DNA of 64,000 nucleotides from Heterocephalus glaber (taxonomy: Eukaryota > Chordata > Mammalia > Rodentia > Bathyergidae), in contig NW_004624776.1 of the NCBI RefSeq assembly GCF_000247695.1, positions 16,610,532 to 16,674,531 on the forward strand, given 5' to 3'. Below are positions 44,244 to 56,984 of this stretch, in pieces. Both the position numbers and the translations under genes were made by a program. Every line of letters starts with the position of its first letter. The first letter of the stretch is position 1. The notes beneath the pieces were generated by a model. The model worked only from the letters and a program-made list of their open reading frames with translations. It was not told the origin of the DNA and searched no databases.

Positions 44244-45391
44244 TCAGGCCAGCCAGCCAGCAGATATCAACAGCCAACAGGCAAAAGAAGCCCAGCCACA
44301 AAAGAAGATAATTCCCCTCAGTGGACCCTCTCTCTTCCCCTTTTTTACAGGTGACCAATGGCACTTATTGGGTGCATGGGACAGACCCCAAGCAGTTGCC
44401 ACCATGGAAAAGACTACTGGGGAAAGAGATGACCAGACTGTGGAGCAAAAGGCTTTGGGCTTTGTGAGGACTGGGAGGGCTCTTGCCCATTGGTTGGTAT
44501 TTTGCTGTTGGTCCTTGCAACATGGGGATTTCCCTTCAGTAGCCATGGTTTTCCATGCCTCTGTGAAGACTGATCTGAGCTGAGCTGAAGTAAGGTGGCT
44601 GGCAAGTGTCACTGCTCTTGTGGGTCCCAGGGAGTTGAGGTTGGGAGACTTTGGCCTGGACAGAGTCCCCCAAGCAGCTTCTTTGATGTTTCACTTGGGA
44701 CCAGAAGGCCTGCACCCAGTGCACTTGATGTTATTGCTTCTTTTTAGGGAGTACAGTTGGCAGCATCCTTTGGACTATGTGGATTTAGGTGGCTACTTGG
44801 GTAGCACCAAAGATATTTGTGGGGCTCAGAGGAGCCTATGGGCTCACACTGAGTGGATGCCCTTCAGAGGTTTGTTTTCATTCCCTCTCTTTCCCTCCAG
44901 TTCCCTTCTTGTCCCTGCTCTACTCCCCAGGTTCTCAACAAACTCAAATTTTTTCACTTTTATGATGCTGATCAACTGAGAGAGACAGAGACTTAAAAGA
45001 CGGGGAACAGAAAAAACCCACTTGTACATTTTGAAAGGTGTGGAGGCAGCAGTGGCAACAGCAGAAGATAGCTGAGGTGACTGTTCTCTCCTGGGCCCTA
45101 AAACTAACTTATAGCTGTCTCCACCTGGGGTTACTTCTCTAATGCTAATTATCTCTCTCCATTCCACTTGGTTTTGCTTTTGTTGTGATAACTGTTATGT
45201 CCCTATATAAAAGGATGTATAACCTGTGGTTGTTGCATTTTGAAGTTTTCTTCTCTCACCAGATTTATATACTTTCTGTGGCTTGAGCTAGCGAAAATGC
45301 AAGAAAATTGTCAGGGTCTTTGAGGTTGCTCATTGTGGAGTGCATACTACCCCACTTTAAACAGGCATACCATGATGTTAGGTGGTTTTAT
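44244..45391 (+). pseudogene. Provirus leader and 5' gag region, decayed
   Basis: This lies between the 5' LTR and the L1 insertion. It is internal proviral sequence by position only. Open frames exist (one of 165 codons at 44086-44583 that starts inside the LTR) but I cannot match them to a known gag domain. The L1 target site is at its right edge. Confidence 0.45.
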
Positions 45392-46879
45392 AATTGGCTT
45401 GAGGGGAAGATGGTGGAGTGGTGAGCAGCAGAGAAAGAACCTCTCTGAGATTTAGTGTCTGGACACTGAAATATAGCAGCTTGAGGAGGAGAAGGAGGAC
45501 GGAAGTGGATCCCTGGGACCCAGGAAGGATCTGAGATCTGAAGGACCTGAGAGTTGAATTCTACAGGGAGAGTGAAGACAGAGACTTTAATGAGGTGGAG
45601 GGAGGTACCAAGAAGATCTCTCTGCTAGAGCTCAGACTCTCTACAAAGGAACTGTGGGCTGAATCTGCAGATGCATAGTGACTACTGATGACTCCAGAGG
45701 CCTCCATGGAGAAACACACCAGTGGAACAGAGCAGTAGACGCACCAGACTGCAGCGGCTGGTGAGTTGTCCGGTTTCAGACCTCACCCAGGAGAGGGTGA
45801 TTGGCTGGAAGCCATCTTGAAGAGAGGCCAATTGAGCTTGGAACTCAGAACAGCTGCAGTCGGACTCCATCAAGTGGCTTCCAGTGCCTGGCCTCGATGC
45901 TGAGTTCAAGTCAGCAAGAGGTCAGGGAGTGGAGTTCAAACCGGTGGTAGACATAGACTGTTGTAGACTCAAGAAATCCAGTTCCAGCCTCATAGCCAGA
46001 AACTGGCCTGAACCTCAGAGGAACTAAAGAAGCAGGCTGGCTGGGATTATGCACTACCCCACTGTGAAGCTGCAGCTGGCTTTCTGGGATTAATCATTTT
46101 GGCTCTGGACTCTGTTTGCCCACACTGCCTAACAGTGACAGCAGGGACATACCTTGAATTGGATGTTTTGGGGGTTTTAAAAAAATCTTTTTTTTTCTTT
46201 TTCCTTTTCTTTTTTTCCACATTTCTAGTTCTTATTTTGTTTTGTTTAGTTCTTTCTTCATTGTTTGAATACAGTTTCTAGTATTTTGTCATCGTTCTGT
46301 TCTGTTCTTGTTTTCGTTTTTTGCCTTTTCTCTTTCCCACCTGTCTTCTTCACCAGTTCCCTAAAGTTTGTCCTCCAGCCTTGCTTCTGATCTCTTCCTC
46401 TTCTTCTGTTTCTGTTTTTTTACTCCCTAACCCCTTTTAAATCTTCTCCCCTAAGGGTAAAAATGCCATATTAAGGGCTACAATTTATTATTTTTCTAGG
46501 TTGTATTTGATGCTTTTGTTATTGTTGAGTGCACTACTTTAGCCAAGGTGACATAACTGTGCTACTCAGTTGTTCTTCCTGGTATACCAAGACTGAGATG
46601 GCCTAAGGGTCTTAAAAAAACCCAAACAAACCTATAGGCTAGTGCCAAAGAACTGGCAACTGGGCCAAGTAGGCAGAAACTTCTCATCCCCAATAAATTG
46701 AAGAGGTAGGATCCTGCAACAGACTGAAAACCCAAAAGCCAGCTACATCTGGAAGATGCTTCTGAGAAGTTGTCATTTCCTAAGTGTTCTGAATAATGGC
46801 AATAAAGCTACTCACTTTATTTACAAGCATCAACTCAGGAATCAAACTTAGAAAAGAAAACGAGAAGACACTTAAACAA

Positions 46880-47967
46880 GATGCAGCCCCTACAGACTTT
46901 CAGCTCACCAAAGGCAAACTCCAAGGCCAAAGAAGTGGAACAATCTGAAAGCCACCCACCTGAACTCTCTGAAGTGGTAACAGCAGAACTAACAAGGGCT
47001 CTAGAAAATGAGGCTCTAGAAAGATCAAAGCAGAAATAATTTCCCAGATAACTACAGAGATGGTGACCAGAATGAAAGATACAAGTAAATAAAATAGAGG
47101 ACGCTGCACCTGCCTCACAAGTACAAGGTCTTGAGTTCAATCCCTGGAACCAAAATAAATAAATAAATAAATAAATAAATATTTTTAAAAAATAGAGGAG
47201 CTCAGGAACATGATGGAAACCATGAATGACCAGTATAGGAAAGAAACAGAATCTGTGAAACAGATTCAAACAGATATCCAGGAGATTAAAAACTCCATTG
47301 AAAATATATGCAGCAGAATGAGCCAACGTGAGGACAGAATATGAGATGTAGAAGACAGGATTGTGGTTAGTGATCAGGAAAAGAGAGTTTTTTTCAAAAT
47401 AGCAAGGGATCATGAGAAATCAGTCCAGCAGGTTCCAGATGATGCAAAAAAGAATAAGATTGATTGGACTCAATAAAAAAGCAGGAGATAGTGCAAGTTA
47501 CATTAAAAAACCTGTTCTCAGAAGTAATGGCAGAAAACTTCCCAAACAGAGAAAAAGAATTTGACATACAGATAAGTGAGACATATAAGACTCCAATTAG
47601 CCATGATCAAAAAATATCTCCCCCAAGGCATATTATAGTCAAGGTTCTAGAAATTCAAAACAAGTACAGAATATTAAAAGCTGTTGGAGAAAAGAAACAA
47701 ATCACCTATAAAGGAAAGCCCATCAGAATCACAGCAGACTTCTCAACACAAACTCTCATGTCAGGGAGAACTTGGAGCGAAGTCTTTCAATCCCTAAAAG
47801 AAAACAACCTCCAACCCAGACTGATGTACCCTGCAAAACTATTCTTCAAAATTGATGGAGAAATAATATACTTCCATGACAAAGAGCACCTGAAGAAATT
47901 CATAACCACCAAACCAGCACTCCAAAGTGTTCTGACGGATATTCTAGAAAGAGACAATAAGGATTAG
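46880..47967 (+). pseudogene. L1 ORF1 remnant (RNA-binding protein of the L1 RNP)
   Basis: The N-terminal part begins ATGCAGCCCCTACAG and includes HPPELSEVV, but it soon meets stops and is cut by a 5'-truncated ID SINE. The C-terminal half is open at 47464-47967. That half encodes the conserved ORF1p core: PPRHIIVKVLEIQNK, the KGKPIRITADFSTQT block and the YPAKLFFKIDGE block, ending RPALQ-like TKPALQSVL. L1 ORF1p is a trimeric nucleic-acid chaperone that coats L1 RNA. This copy cannot make the full protein. Confidence 0.88.
47101..47188 (+). repeat. 5'-truncated ID SINE in L1 ORF1
   Basis: Only the 3' half of the ID body is present (GTACAAGGTCTTGAGTTCAA), followed by a long (AAAT)n tail. It is flanked by AAAATAGAGGA at 47091-47101 and 47189-47199. 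Confidence 0.8.
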
Positions 47968-48059
47968 AACTCCATGAACCCCAACAGAATGAATACACCA
48001 GGAAAGGCAAGAAATTAAATAGAAAAGGAAAGAAGGAAGCCAACATCAGGAAAATAACA

Positions 48060-51000
48060 TGACAGAGGTAAAACAATACATATCTGTTATAACCATCAAT
48101 GTAAATGGTTTCAATTCACCAATCAAAAGAAACAGACTGGAAGAATGGATAAAGAAGCAAGATCCAACAATATGCTGCATATGAGAAGTGCATTTAATTG
48201 AAAAACAAATTCATAGACTGAAAGTCAAGGTATGGAAAACAATATTCCATGAGACAGGAACCCAGAAAAAAGCAGTGGTAGCTATCTATTTGCAGACAAA
48301 GTGGATTTCAAGCCAACACTGACTAAGAGAGACAAAGAAGGTCACTACGTCCTTGTAAAAGGAACAGTCCAAGAGGAAGAAATAACAATCATAAATATAT
48401 ATGCACAAATTGTAGTACACCCAACTATACAAAACAAATATTAACAGACATGAAAAATCATAAAAGCACTAATGCAGTTGTAGTGGGAGACCTCAATACC
48501 CCACTGTCACAAATAAACAGATCAACTAGATAAAAAACTCAATAATGAAATATTATAATTGACCAAACTTTTGAACAAATGGACTTGGTAGATATCTACA
48601 GAGTTTTCCACCCCACAACAACAGAATACACATTCTTCTCAGCTGCACGTGGCTCTTTCTCCAAAATATACCATATACTAGCTCATAGAACATACTTAAT
48701 GCAAAGGAATTGAAATAATTCCATGCATATTATCAGACTGTAGTGCAATGAAATTGGAAATCAACGGCAAAAGAAACCACAAGAACTTCATAAACACATG
48801 AAAATTAAATAGCACCCTCCTGAACAACCAATGGGTCACAGATGAAATTAGAGAAGAAATCAGACAATTTCTACAAATTAAATGATAATGATAATACAAC
48901 ATACTGGAACTTATGGGATACAATGAAAGCAGTCATATTAGGGAAATTTATAGTGTGAATTCACATATTAGGAAAACAGAGTGGGCTCAAATAAATAACC
49001 TAATGTTGAACTTCAAGCTTCTAGAAAAAGAGCAAGTCAAGCCCAAAGCTCATACAAGGGAGGAAATTATAAAAATCAGGGCAGAAATTAATGTAATGGA
49101 GGCTAAGAGAACAATACAATGACTCAATGAATTGAAGAGTTGGTTCTTTAAAAGATTAAATAAAATTGACAAACCCTTAGCCAACCTTATCAAAAACAGG
49201 AAAGAAAAGACTCAAATCCATGGAATTAGGAATGAAAAGGCTGAAATCACAACAGATCCTCTAGAGATCCAAAAGAGAACCTGTATTCTAATAAGATGGA
49301 AAAATACAGAAGAAATGGACAGATTCCTAGATACATATAAATTACCAAAACTGAATCAAGAAGATATAGAAATTCTAAATAAATCAATATCAGCCAATGA
49401 AATTGAATATGTAATTTTAAAACTACCAACAAAGAAAATCCCTGGGCCTAATGGATTCACTGCTGAATTCTACAAGAAATTTAGAGAAGACCTAATGGTG
49501 CTCCTCCTCAAACTCTTTCATGAAACAGAAAGTGAAGCAATACTCCCAAATTCATTCCTGGAATCAAGCATTACCCTGATTCCAAAACCAGAGAAGGATC
49601 CAACCAAAAAGAATTACAGGCCAATCTCCATAGTGAACATAGATGCAAAAATCCTCGATAAGATACTGGCAAATAGAACCCAGCAAATCATCAAGAAGGT
49701 TATAGACCATGAACAAGTTGGATTCACCCCAGGGATGCAGGGATGGTTCAACATATGCAAATCAATAAATCTAATACACTATACTAACAGAGCCAATGAA
49801 AAAAGCTATACAATTCTCTCCATAGATTCAGATAAAGCATTTGACAAGGTCCAACACCCATTCATCATAAAAAACCCTACATAAAATTGGTATAGATGGT
49901 CTTTATCTCAATCTGATAAAAGCCATCTATGACAAACCAACAGCCAACATCATCCTAAAGGGACAAAAACTGAAAGCTTTCACTCTAAAAGCAGGCACAA
50001 GGCAAGGATTTCCACTGTCACCACTCTTGTTCAATATAGTTCTGGAAACACTAGCCAAAACAATTAGACAAGAGAAAGAAATAAAAGGAATAAGGATAGG
50101 AAAGGAAGAAGTTAGATTATCATTATTTGCAGATGACATGATACTCTACATAGAAGACCCAAAAACTCCACTAAAAGACTTTTAGATTTGATAACCAAAT
50201 TCAGTGGTGTAGCTGGATACAAGTCAATACTCAAAAGTCAATAGCCTTCCTGTACACAAATGCCAGACTCACAGAGAGAAATTAGAGAAACAATCCCTTT
50301 CACAATAGCATCCAAAAAAATTAAATACCTAGGAATCAATCTAACGAAGGAAGTAAAAGGCCTCTACACTGAAAACTATAGTCCTTTGAAAAAGGAGATT
50401 GACAAGGATATCAGAAAATGGAAGGATTTCCCTTGTTCTTGGATAGGAAGAACTAATATAGTGAAAATGACCATAATTCTAAAATTATTATACAGATTCA
50501 ATGCAATTCCAATCAAAATCCCCATAGCATGTCTCACAGAAATAGAAAAAACAATCTTAAAATTCATTTGGAACAAGAAGAGACCTAGAATAGCAAAGAC
50601 AATTCTGGACAACAGAGGCAAGGCAGGGGGTATCACAATCCCTGACTTTAAATTATACTACAAAGCTATGGTGATAAAAACAGCATGGGACTGGCAAAAG
50701 AACAGCTCTGAGGATCAATGGAACAGACTAGATGATGCAGAAACAACTCCAGACACACTCAACCACCTCATCTTTGACAAAGGAGCCAAACACCTTCACT
50801 GAAAGAAAGATAGATAGCCTCTTTAATAAATGGTGCTGGAAAAACTGGCTTTCCACATGCCAAAGATTAAAACTCAACCCATATCTTTCACCATGCACTA
50901 ACCTAAAATTGAAATGGATCAAAGATCGGAATATTAAAATAGAAACACTAAATCTGCTGGAATAGACAATAGATGGAACACTTGAGGACATAGGAGTAGG

Positions 51001-51790
51001 CAAAGACTTCATGATCAAAACCCAGATTGCACTGGAAATACTACAAAGAATGAACAACTGTGATCTCTTCTTATTAAAAAGCTTTTGTACAAGAGAAACC
51101 ACCAACAGAATGAAGAAACAACCCTCAGAGTGGGAAAAAAACTTTTACCAGCTATTCAGATAAAGGACTATTATTTATTATATATAAAGAACCAAAAAAA
51201 ATCAGACCCCCCCAAATTTAAAGACACAATGCAAAAATGGACACCTGAAATGAGAAGACACTTCTCAGATAAAGAATGGCAAATAAATATATGAAAAAAT
51301 GTTCAACATCACTGGTCATTTATGAAATGCAAATTAAAACAATGCTGAGATTCCATCTCACTCCAGAAAGAATGGCTGCTAACAAAAAATCAACCAATAA
51401 CAAGTGCTGGAGGGGCTGTGGGGAAAAAGTAACCCTTCTCCACTGTTGGTGGGAGTGTAGACTGGTGCAACCACTGTGGAAATCAGTTTGAAAATTTTTC
51501 AAAAAACAAAAACTAGAGGTCCCATTTGACCCAGATATTTCTCTTCTTGGTATCTTCTCAAAAGAATTAAAAGCATCCACAGTGATGTATGCACATCCGT
51601 TTTTATAGCAGCACAGTGCGTAATAGCTAAATCATGGAAAGAGCCCAAATGCCCTCAACTGATGAGTGGATAAAGAAGATGTAGTGTTTAATACAATGGA
51701 GTACTACTCTGCCATAAAGAAGGATCAGCTTGGGCTGGGGATTTAGCTCAGTGGTTCTGGCGCCTGCCTTGCAAGTGCAAGGTCCTGAGT
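48060..51790 (+). pseudogene. L1 ORF2 remnant (endonuclease, reverse transcriptase, Cys-rich C-terminus)
   Basis: The endonuclease N-terminus ITINVNGFNSPIKRNRLEEW is recognisable at about 48090, with a TGA at 48182-48184 where a Gln is expected. The largest open piece is 49132-49884, holding [19 protein letters not shown], the [19 protein letters not shown] block and DSDKAFDKV of the RT palm. A frameshift follows. The catalytic FADD is at 50126-50137. The C-terminal pieces 50260-50802 and 51276-51491 include the [18 protein letters not shown] cysteine segment, and EYYSAIKKDQL lies at the ID insertion point near 51710. Frame changes and stops show it is inactive. Confidence 0.9.
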
Positions 51791-51821
51791 TCGATCCCTG
51801 GTACCAAAAAAAAAAAAAAAA
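51735..51821 (+). repeat. ID SINE in L1 ORF2, running into the assembly gap
   Basis: GGGCTGGGGATTTAGCTCAG to TCGATCCCTGGTACC, then an A-tail that ends at the N run. The target duplication AGAAGGATCAGCTT is seen at about 51718-51734 and again near 51994, so the gap and 51922-51993 lie inside the inserted interval. Confidence 0.88.
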
Positions 51822-51921
51822 NNNNNNNNNNNNNNNNNNNNNNNNNNNNNNNNNNNNNNNNNNNNNNNNNNNNNNNNNNNNNNNNNNNNNNNNNNNNNNN
51901 NNNNNNNNNNNNNNNNNNNNN
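51822..51921. other. Assembly gap (100 N)
   Basis: Exactly 100 N, the conventional placeholder for a gap of unknown size. It directly follows a poly(A) tail, so it probably marks a homopolymer or repeat collapse. Confidence 0.99.
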
Positions 51922-52346
51922 GGCCAATAAATACATTTTTAAAAGTTCAACATTTGATTTTTTTATAAAATGGAGTACAAAAAAAAAAAAAAAAGAAGGA
52001 TCAGCTTCAGACATTTATAGCTAAATGGCTGGACCTTGAGACCATACTCTTCAGTGAGATAAATCAGACATGCATGTTTAAATACCACATTGTTTCTCTG
52101 GTGTGAGAAACCAAAAGTGGAAATAAGGACTGAAATGTATAATGGATATTGGGAAATAGGGAGAAAATGTTCAAATGAGAAGGAAAACAAGGGAGGAGGG
52201 AGGGAGAAAGGAAAGAACAAGAAAAAAATGAAAATAGTAGGGAAAAAATGGAAACAAATATTTTGTACATAGGGAGGAGTGGGGGCTTGAGGGAGGGAAT
52301 GGGATAAAATAAAATGAAATTTATTTTCTAAAAATTGGCTTGAGGG

Positions 52347-53560
52347 ATCCAGCCAGTAGAGCACACCAACTCTGGATTCCTTATGCAGAAAATGGGTTGT
52401 GCTCATAGGGGAAGATCCAAAGGTTCAAAAGGATGTGGCCCACACAAGGCCAGATACTTCTGGCCCCTAAGGAGTTCAGCTTTGTCAGAGGAAGTTTGAG
52501 CTGGACAAGGTTATAGACCCAGAGGATGCCTTGTAAAATTCCCATTTGGCAATTGATCCAGCGAAAGGCTCAATAAGATTTCAGTGACAAAATACCAAGG
52601 TCTTTAGCCCTATCAGGGCCAGGGCTGAACAGCTCAGGAACTATCAGGAGATGCTCTGTAAGGTCCCCACTAATGGGCTAGGCATTAACCCAGAGATAGG
52701 CCTGTTAGGGTTTCCACAACTCCTCCTGCCTACGAAACCTAACTTTGGGTACACCTCATCCATCCTACCTGACTGTGTGAATGTCTTCTCAACAAGTCCC
52801 ATTTCCAGGTATGGATATCCAGCAATGCAAAAAGGAACTTGATAAATTTTTCAAGAACTCTAAAAACTTTAGCTGATGGTTTATTAGTCAAGGATCTGAT
52901 TAAAATCCAGCTGCTTTCCAACTCTGGCTTGAAAAAGCACTTCATAAATATACTAATTCAGAGCTGAAGTGTAGGGAAGGTCAGATTATCCTAGGACAGT
53001 AGTTTTTAGTCAGTCATCTCTAGATAACAGAAGAAAGCTCCAGAAACTCCAACAGGGCTTACAAGCTGGAATAAGTCATTTGTCAATGTGGCTTTTTCAG
53101 TCTTTAAAAAACATGATGAAATAGAGGACAAAGGAAAACTGAGTAAGAAAGAGGCAAGTTAAAGGCATGCTTGCCCTAATGGACATAAAAAGCCCGAAGT
53201 GCTAAGGGGAACCAAGATAATCTGGAGTGATGGAAAGATTAAAAATCCTTTAAGTGAAAGTGACAGGCACTTTGCAAAGCAGTGCCCTCCAAAGCCACCA
53301 AACCCTTGTGGATCCTATCAGAACATGGAAGAAAACCATTGACATTGGAGGAGAGACTGCCCTTGTTGTCAGAGAGGAATGAAGTCATCAAATGCCTGGG
53401 CGGCGAATGATAGCGCCTGAAGAGATCTGCATGGCCCCCACACAAGGACTTCCTCATCACCTTGCAAGAGCCTTGGGTGACCCTAGATATAGAAGACAAA
53501 CCTTTGTGATACCAGTGTACGATTTATTCAGTTCTAGTTTCTTATTGGGATGAGCTTTCA
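52347..53560 (+). pseudogene. Provirus gag (3' part) and protease remnant
   Basis: This is the continuation of the provirus after the L1. Short gag-like blocks are visible (CKKELDKFFKNSK at about 52827), with many stops. At about 53468 the sequence reads EPWVTLDIEDKP, like the start of a class-I retroviral protease, followed by a stop. The expected Asp-Thr-Gly active site is not present, only a YSVL-like remnant downstream. It is non-functional. Confidence 0.65.
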
Positions 53561-53759
53561 TCCCATTCTAAAATTGTTGTGGGCCTTGAAGGATTTAACC
53601 AGATAGCTTTTTACCCCTGCCCTGAAGTGCCATCTGGAAGATTTCCTTTTCCAAGCTGCCTTTATGGTGATAACAGATTGCTCCATACCAATAATTAAAA
53701 AAAGATATAGTCTTTCTACTCAGGGTGACTCTGACATTTAAACTTCTGGCAACCTGTGT

Positions 53760-56045
53760 CTTCGTTGCTAGGGACCCAGCCAACCTGACTCCACGAGGCC
53801 CGACTTCTTTGCTGGGAGTTGATCCCTAAGCATGGTATGACAGTACCCTGGGGAGGATTGTCAAGGCTACTCTGGTAGTTATTCAACTGAAAGACCCTAA
53901 TCTACACCCTCAGAGAAGACAGTATTACCTCACGAGAAAACCTATACAGGGGCTGCCATCCGTTATTAAGTTTTTGGCCACAGGTTGCTGTAGCCATGCC
54001 AGTCCCTGTGCAATTCACCCTTTTTACCAATGGTCAAGCCATCAGGAGAGTACCACCTAGTACAGGATCTCAGAGCCATCAATGAGACAGTGGTACCTAG
54101 TCACCCATTAGTAACAAATCCACATACCCTTTTAGCACAGATCCCAGGGGACACTAAAACATTCTCTGACCTTGGTCTCAAAGATGCCTTCTTTTCTATC
54201 CTCGTGGATCCTAGATCCCAATATTGTTTTGCCTCTGGATGAGAAGATCCCCGAATGAGACTTCATCAGTCTCAGTATACTTGGACTATCTTCCCTATTT
54301 GCTTTAAAAATAGCCCCCATTTGTTCATTGGGTCCCCAGCCTTGAGCCTTGATCTCCTGCAAGGCAATATGAGGCAAGGCAAGAAAAAAAAAGAAAAGAA
54401 AAGACATAGAAACAAGACTTAAACAGATAGCGGGGAACTGGGATAGGCCACACTGAACTTGTGGTAGTGAGGCCAAGCATGTGGCGAGGACCACAAGCAA
54501 GCAGTTCTGTCAGTGTTTATTGATTATACAGGTGTGGGCAAGAATAGGGTAGAGGGACTCATGTGGCATCCGGTGATATCAGCTGACACAAATGAGGCTT
54601 ATAGAAAGGAGGATCAGACATCCTTGCAGAACTGACCAAAGGCCAGTTATGGTTATCTAGTCAGTTACTGAAAACAATTAAGGGAAGAGCAGCTCTGGGG
54701 AAGGAATGTGGATTGGAGGCCTGCAGTCCTCAGCTGCCATTAACTCACTAGGTGCACTGCTGCTTCACAGATCAAGTCTTAGATCTCCACAGCAGCTATT
54801 GGCGCGGAAGCTGTGCTATCCCATGGTGCTGTCTGACATGGTCCTGTAATAGCCTCCAGTTCAGCTCCAGGTACAGTATAGCCAATTATGAGGGGGAAAT
54901 GCCTGCTCCATATTACAGCCTGCTCTGACTTTGGTCATGGTGGTCTGCCACACTCCTTTATGTGGGCCTTAGCTCAAGACTTTAGAGACTTAAAGTTTAA
55001 GAAGGGATGCTTATTTCAGTACATAGATGACCTCTTCATTTGTAGCTCCACCAAAGAGTTATCCTATAAAAACACTATTAAGACTCATTTTCTAGCCAAA
55101 AAGGGATTACCACATATCCCAAAATAAGCCCCAGATTTCTAAAAAAAAAAAAAAAAAGGTGACATATCTGGTTTATTCCAGTACCAGGACAAAGACAACT
55201 GTCTTCAGGGAGAGCAGAGGCAATTTGCCATCTGGGTCATCTGGAGTCTAAACAGCAGCTAAGGGTTTTCTTGGAAATGGCATGTATTTGCTACATATGG
55301 ATACCCCATTTTTGAGTAATAGCCAAAGCCCTATATGCAACAACAAACACTACGACCAGAAACCAAACCCTTGAAGTAAATAGCAGAGGCACAAGAGGCC
55401 TTCAAGGCCTTAAAATGGACCCTGATTCAGGACTTCAACATTAGGAATCCTGGACCTAACTAAAGATTCCTGTTCATGGCTGAAAACAGTGAGTAGCCAC
55501 TGGAATGCTAACTCAGTGTCTGGGCCAAAAACTGACCAGTTGCCTACTTTTCCAAATGACTAGATGGAGTGACACAGGGATAGTCTAGATGCCTGTGAGC
55601 AATAGCTTCTATAGCATTCTTAGTCCAGCAAGCTTCTAAGATAACCTTGAGACAAAAGCTCTCAGTTCTAACTGCACACCAGGTTATTAAGGCTTTGTTA
55701 GAACTCAAGGGACACTGTGGATGAGTAAATATCAGGCTGTCCTTCTTGACAACTCAGATGTCTCTCTTCAGTCTTGCACATTCTAAACCTAGCCACCTCC
55801 TCCCACCTAACTAGCAGGAAGAACATGAATGTGAACAAACCACCACCCAGAATTATGCCAGCCACCCTGATCTGAGGGACCAGCCACTGACAGGGATGGT
55901 AGTGCATGGCTGACTGATGACAAGTTTCATAAAGGATGGCACTAGGAGGACAGGTCAGAACAGGCATTGGTGGTAGCCTGAAGCCTTGCAAAAGAGGGAT
56001 CACAATCCTTGTACATCTGTGAACCAGTGGATGACCACTTTTTTT
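53760..56045 (+). pseudogene. Provirus pol remnant: reverse transcriptase and RNase H
   Basis: The RT part includes YHLVQDLRAINETV and LGLKDAFFSIL (open frame 54030-54242), then QYTWTIFP at about 54280. After an inserted LTR the palm continues with LPHSFMWALAQDF and the catalytic YIDD at 55020-55031. Farther on is an RNase H-like region containing HPDLRDQPL (about 55863). Stops and frameshifts are frequent. No integrase zinc-binding or DDE region was recognised before the env remnant, so it is probably deleted. These domains would normally copy the viral RNA and degrade the template strand. Confidence 0.78.
54390..54860 (-). repeat. Solo LTR (minus strand) inserted in the provirus RT
   Basis: This splits the RT frame between the QYTWTIF and LPHSFMWAL blocks. 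On the minus strand it carries a poly(A) signal (AATAAA, + strand 54516-54521) and a TATAAGCC box-like element upstream. The family is not assigned, boundaries are approximate, and I could not confirm a target duplication. Confidence 0.55.
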
Positions 56046-56269
56046 TTTTTTAAAGAAAATACCAATCAACCTGTGGAATCAGATAAGTAAAATGTATTGT
56101 TCTTTCTAAGTAAATTGTGTGGCTAGTCTTGTTACTCTTGTTTGCTATACTTGAGGCTTTTGTCCCAACTTTTTTTGGGGGGGATTCTCCTGAATGATTA
56201 AAAAACTGCCTTAAGTAGAGATAATAAGCAGTGATTACTTACACAAAACCTTAAAGCTAATCACATCTT

Positions 56270-56560
56270 TCTCCTATCATCAACAGCTACCTAGGAATTT
56301 GACAGACAGCCTAGATAAACTTGCCCAGAATATTGTCTCCTTCAAGGATCAAATAGATTCAACTAGCAGTGATGGCCGTGCAACACTGTAGGGGACTAGA
56401 TCTCCTAACTGCTGAAACAGAGTGATTATGTTTGTCTCTGAAAGAAAAATGTAGTTCCTATCTCAATTGGTCTAAAATAATGAGAGCTACAGCACAGAAG
56501 CTAGCTGAGTATACTTCTAAGATTCACCAGAAACTGAGTCATACATGTCCTAGCCAAATA
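56270..56560 (+). pseudogene. Provirus env transmembrane-subunit remnant
   Basis: A short block resembles the ectodomain of a class-I retroviral TM subunit: a heptad-like segment (LDKLAQNIVSFKDQIDS) followed by decayed sequence in the position of the conserved cysteine region, with a stop and frame loss. No surface subunit was recognised between pol and this block, so env is mostly deleted. Confidence 0.6.
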
Positions 56561-56894
56561 TCTAGAACTGAGAGTCTTGGTTACTATCCCAAACATAGTT
56601 TTTATTAATGCTTCCTGTAACTGTACAGTTTAGATCCTACATATTTAATCTCTTAGTCAAATTTGTTTCTTTTTGTTTGACAGCCATTAAACTATTGGTG
56701 ATGCCCCAAGCCCAGGATCAAAACCTGCCTCCATGTCTGTGGCTCATCAGAAATCCTCAGAGGAAGAATACAGCTCTCTTGACCACTTGGATCAGACAAG
56801 GTGAGGATTCTTTGGTCTTTGTATATAGCAGATAGGGCCACCACACCTATTCAGCAGGAAGTTGCCATGGAAAACTGTTTTTGGTTTTTTTTTT

Positions 56895-56975
56895 TTTTTT
56901 GGTGCCGGGGATTGAACTCAGGACCTTGGGCTTGCAAAGCAGGTGGCAGAACCACTGAGCTAAATCCCCAGCCCA
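56895..56975 (-). repeat. ID SINE at the env/MaLR junction
   Basis: Reverse-oriented ID: a T-tract, GGTGCCGGGGATTGAACTCA, and GAGCTAAATCCCCAGCCC. Target duplication ATGGAAAACTG at 56867-56877 and 56976-56986. Confidence 0.92.
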
Positions 56976-56984
56976 ATGGAAAAC

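Larger units (their letters stand above)
45392..52346 (+). mobile_element. L1 retrotransposon, apparently full-length but decayed, with 14-bp target duplications
   Basis: The duplication AATTGGCTTGAGGG occurs at 45392-45405 and again at 52333-52346, flanking a 5' UTR, ORF1, ORF2 and an A-rich 3' end (ATAAAATAAAATGAAATT). The 5' end reads GAAGATGGTGGAGTGG, like other mammalian L1 starts. Both ORFs are broken by stops and frameshifts. Two ID SINEs have landed in it (47101-47188 and about 51735). An assembly gap of 100 N lies at 51822-51921. The L1 sits inside the class-I provirus, so it is the younger of the two. Confidence 0.9.

Noticed and set aside
44086..44583. 165-codon + strand frame at the start of the provirus
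   Set aside because: It starts inside the 5' LTR and shows no gag domain that I can name; kept only as proviral leader.
51735..51821. tRNA-like bodies (A and B box-like) in many places
   Set aside because: These are ID SINEs with A-tails and target duplications, not tRNA genes.
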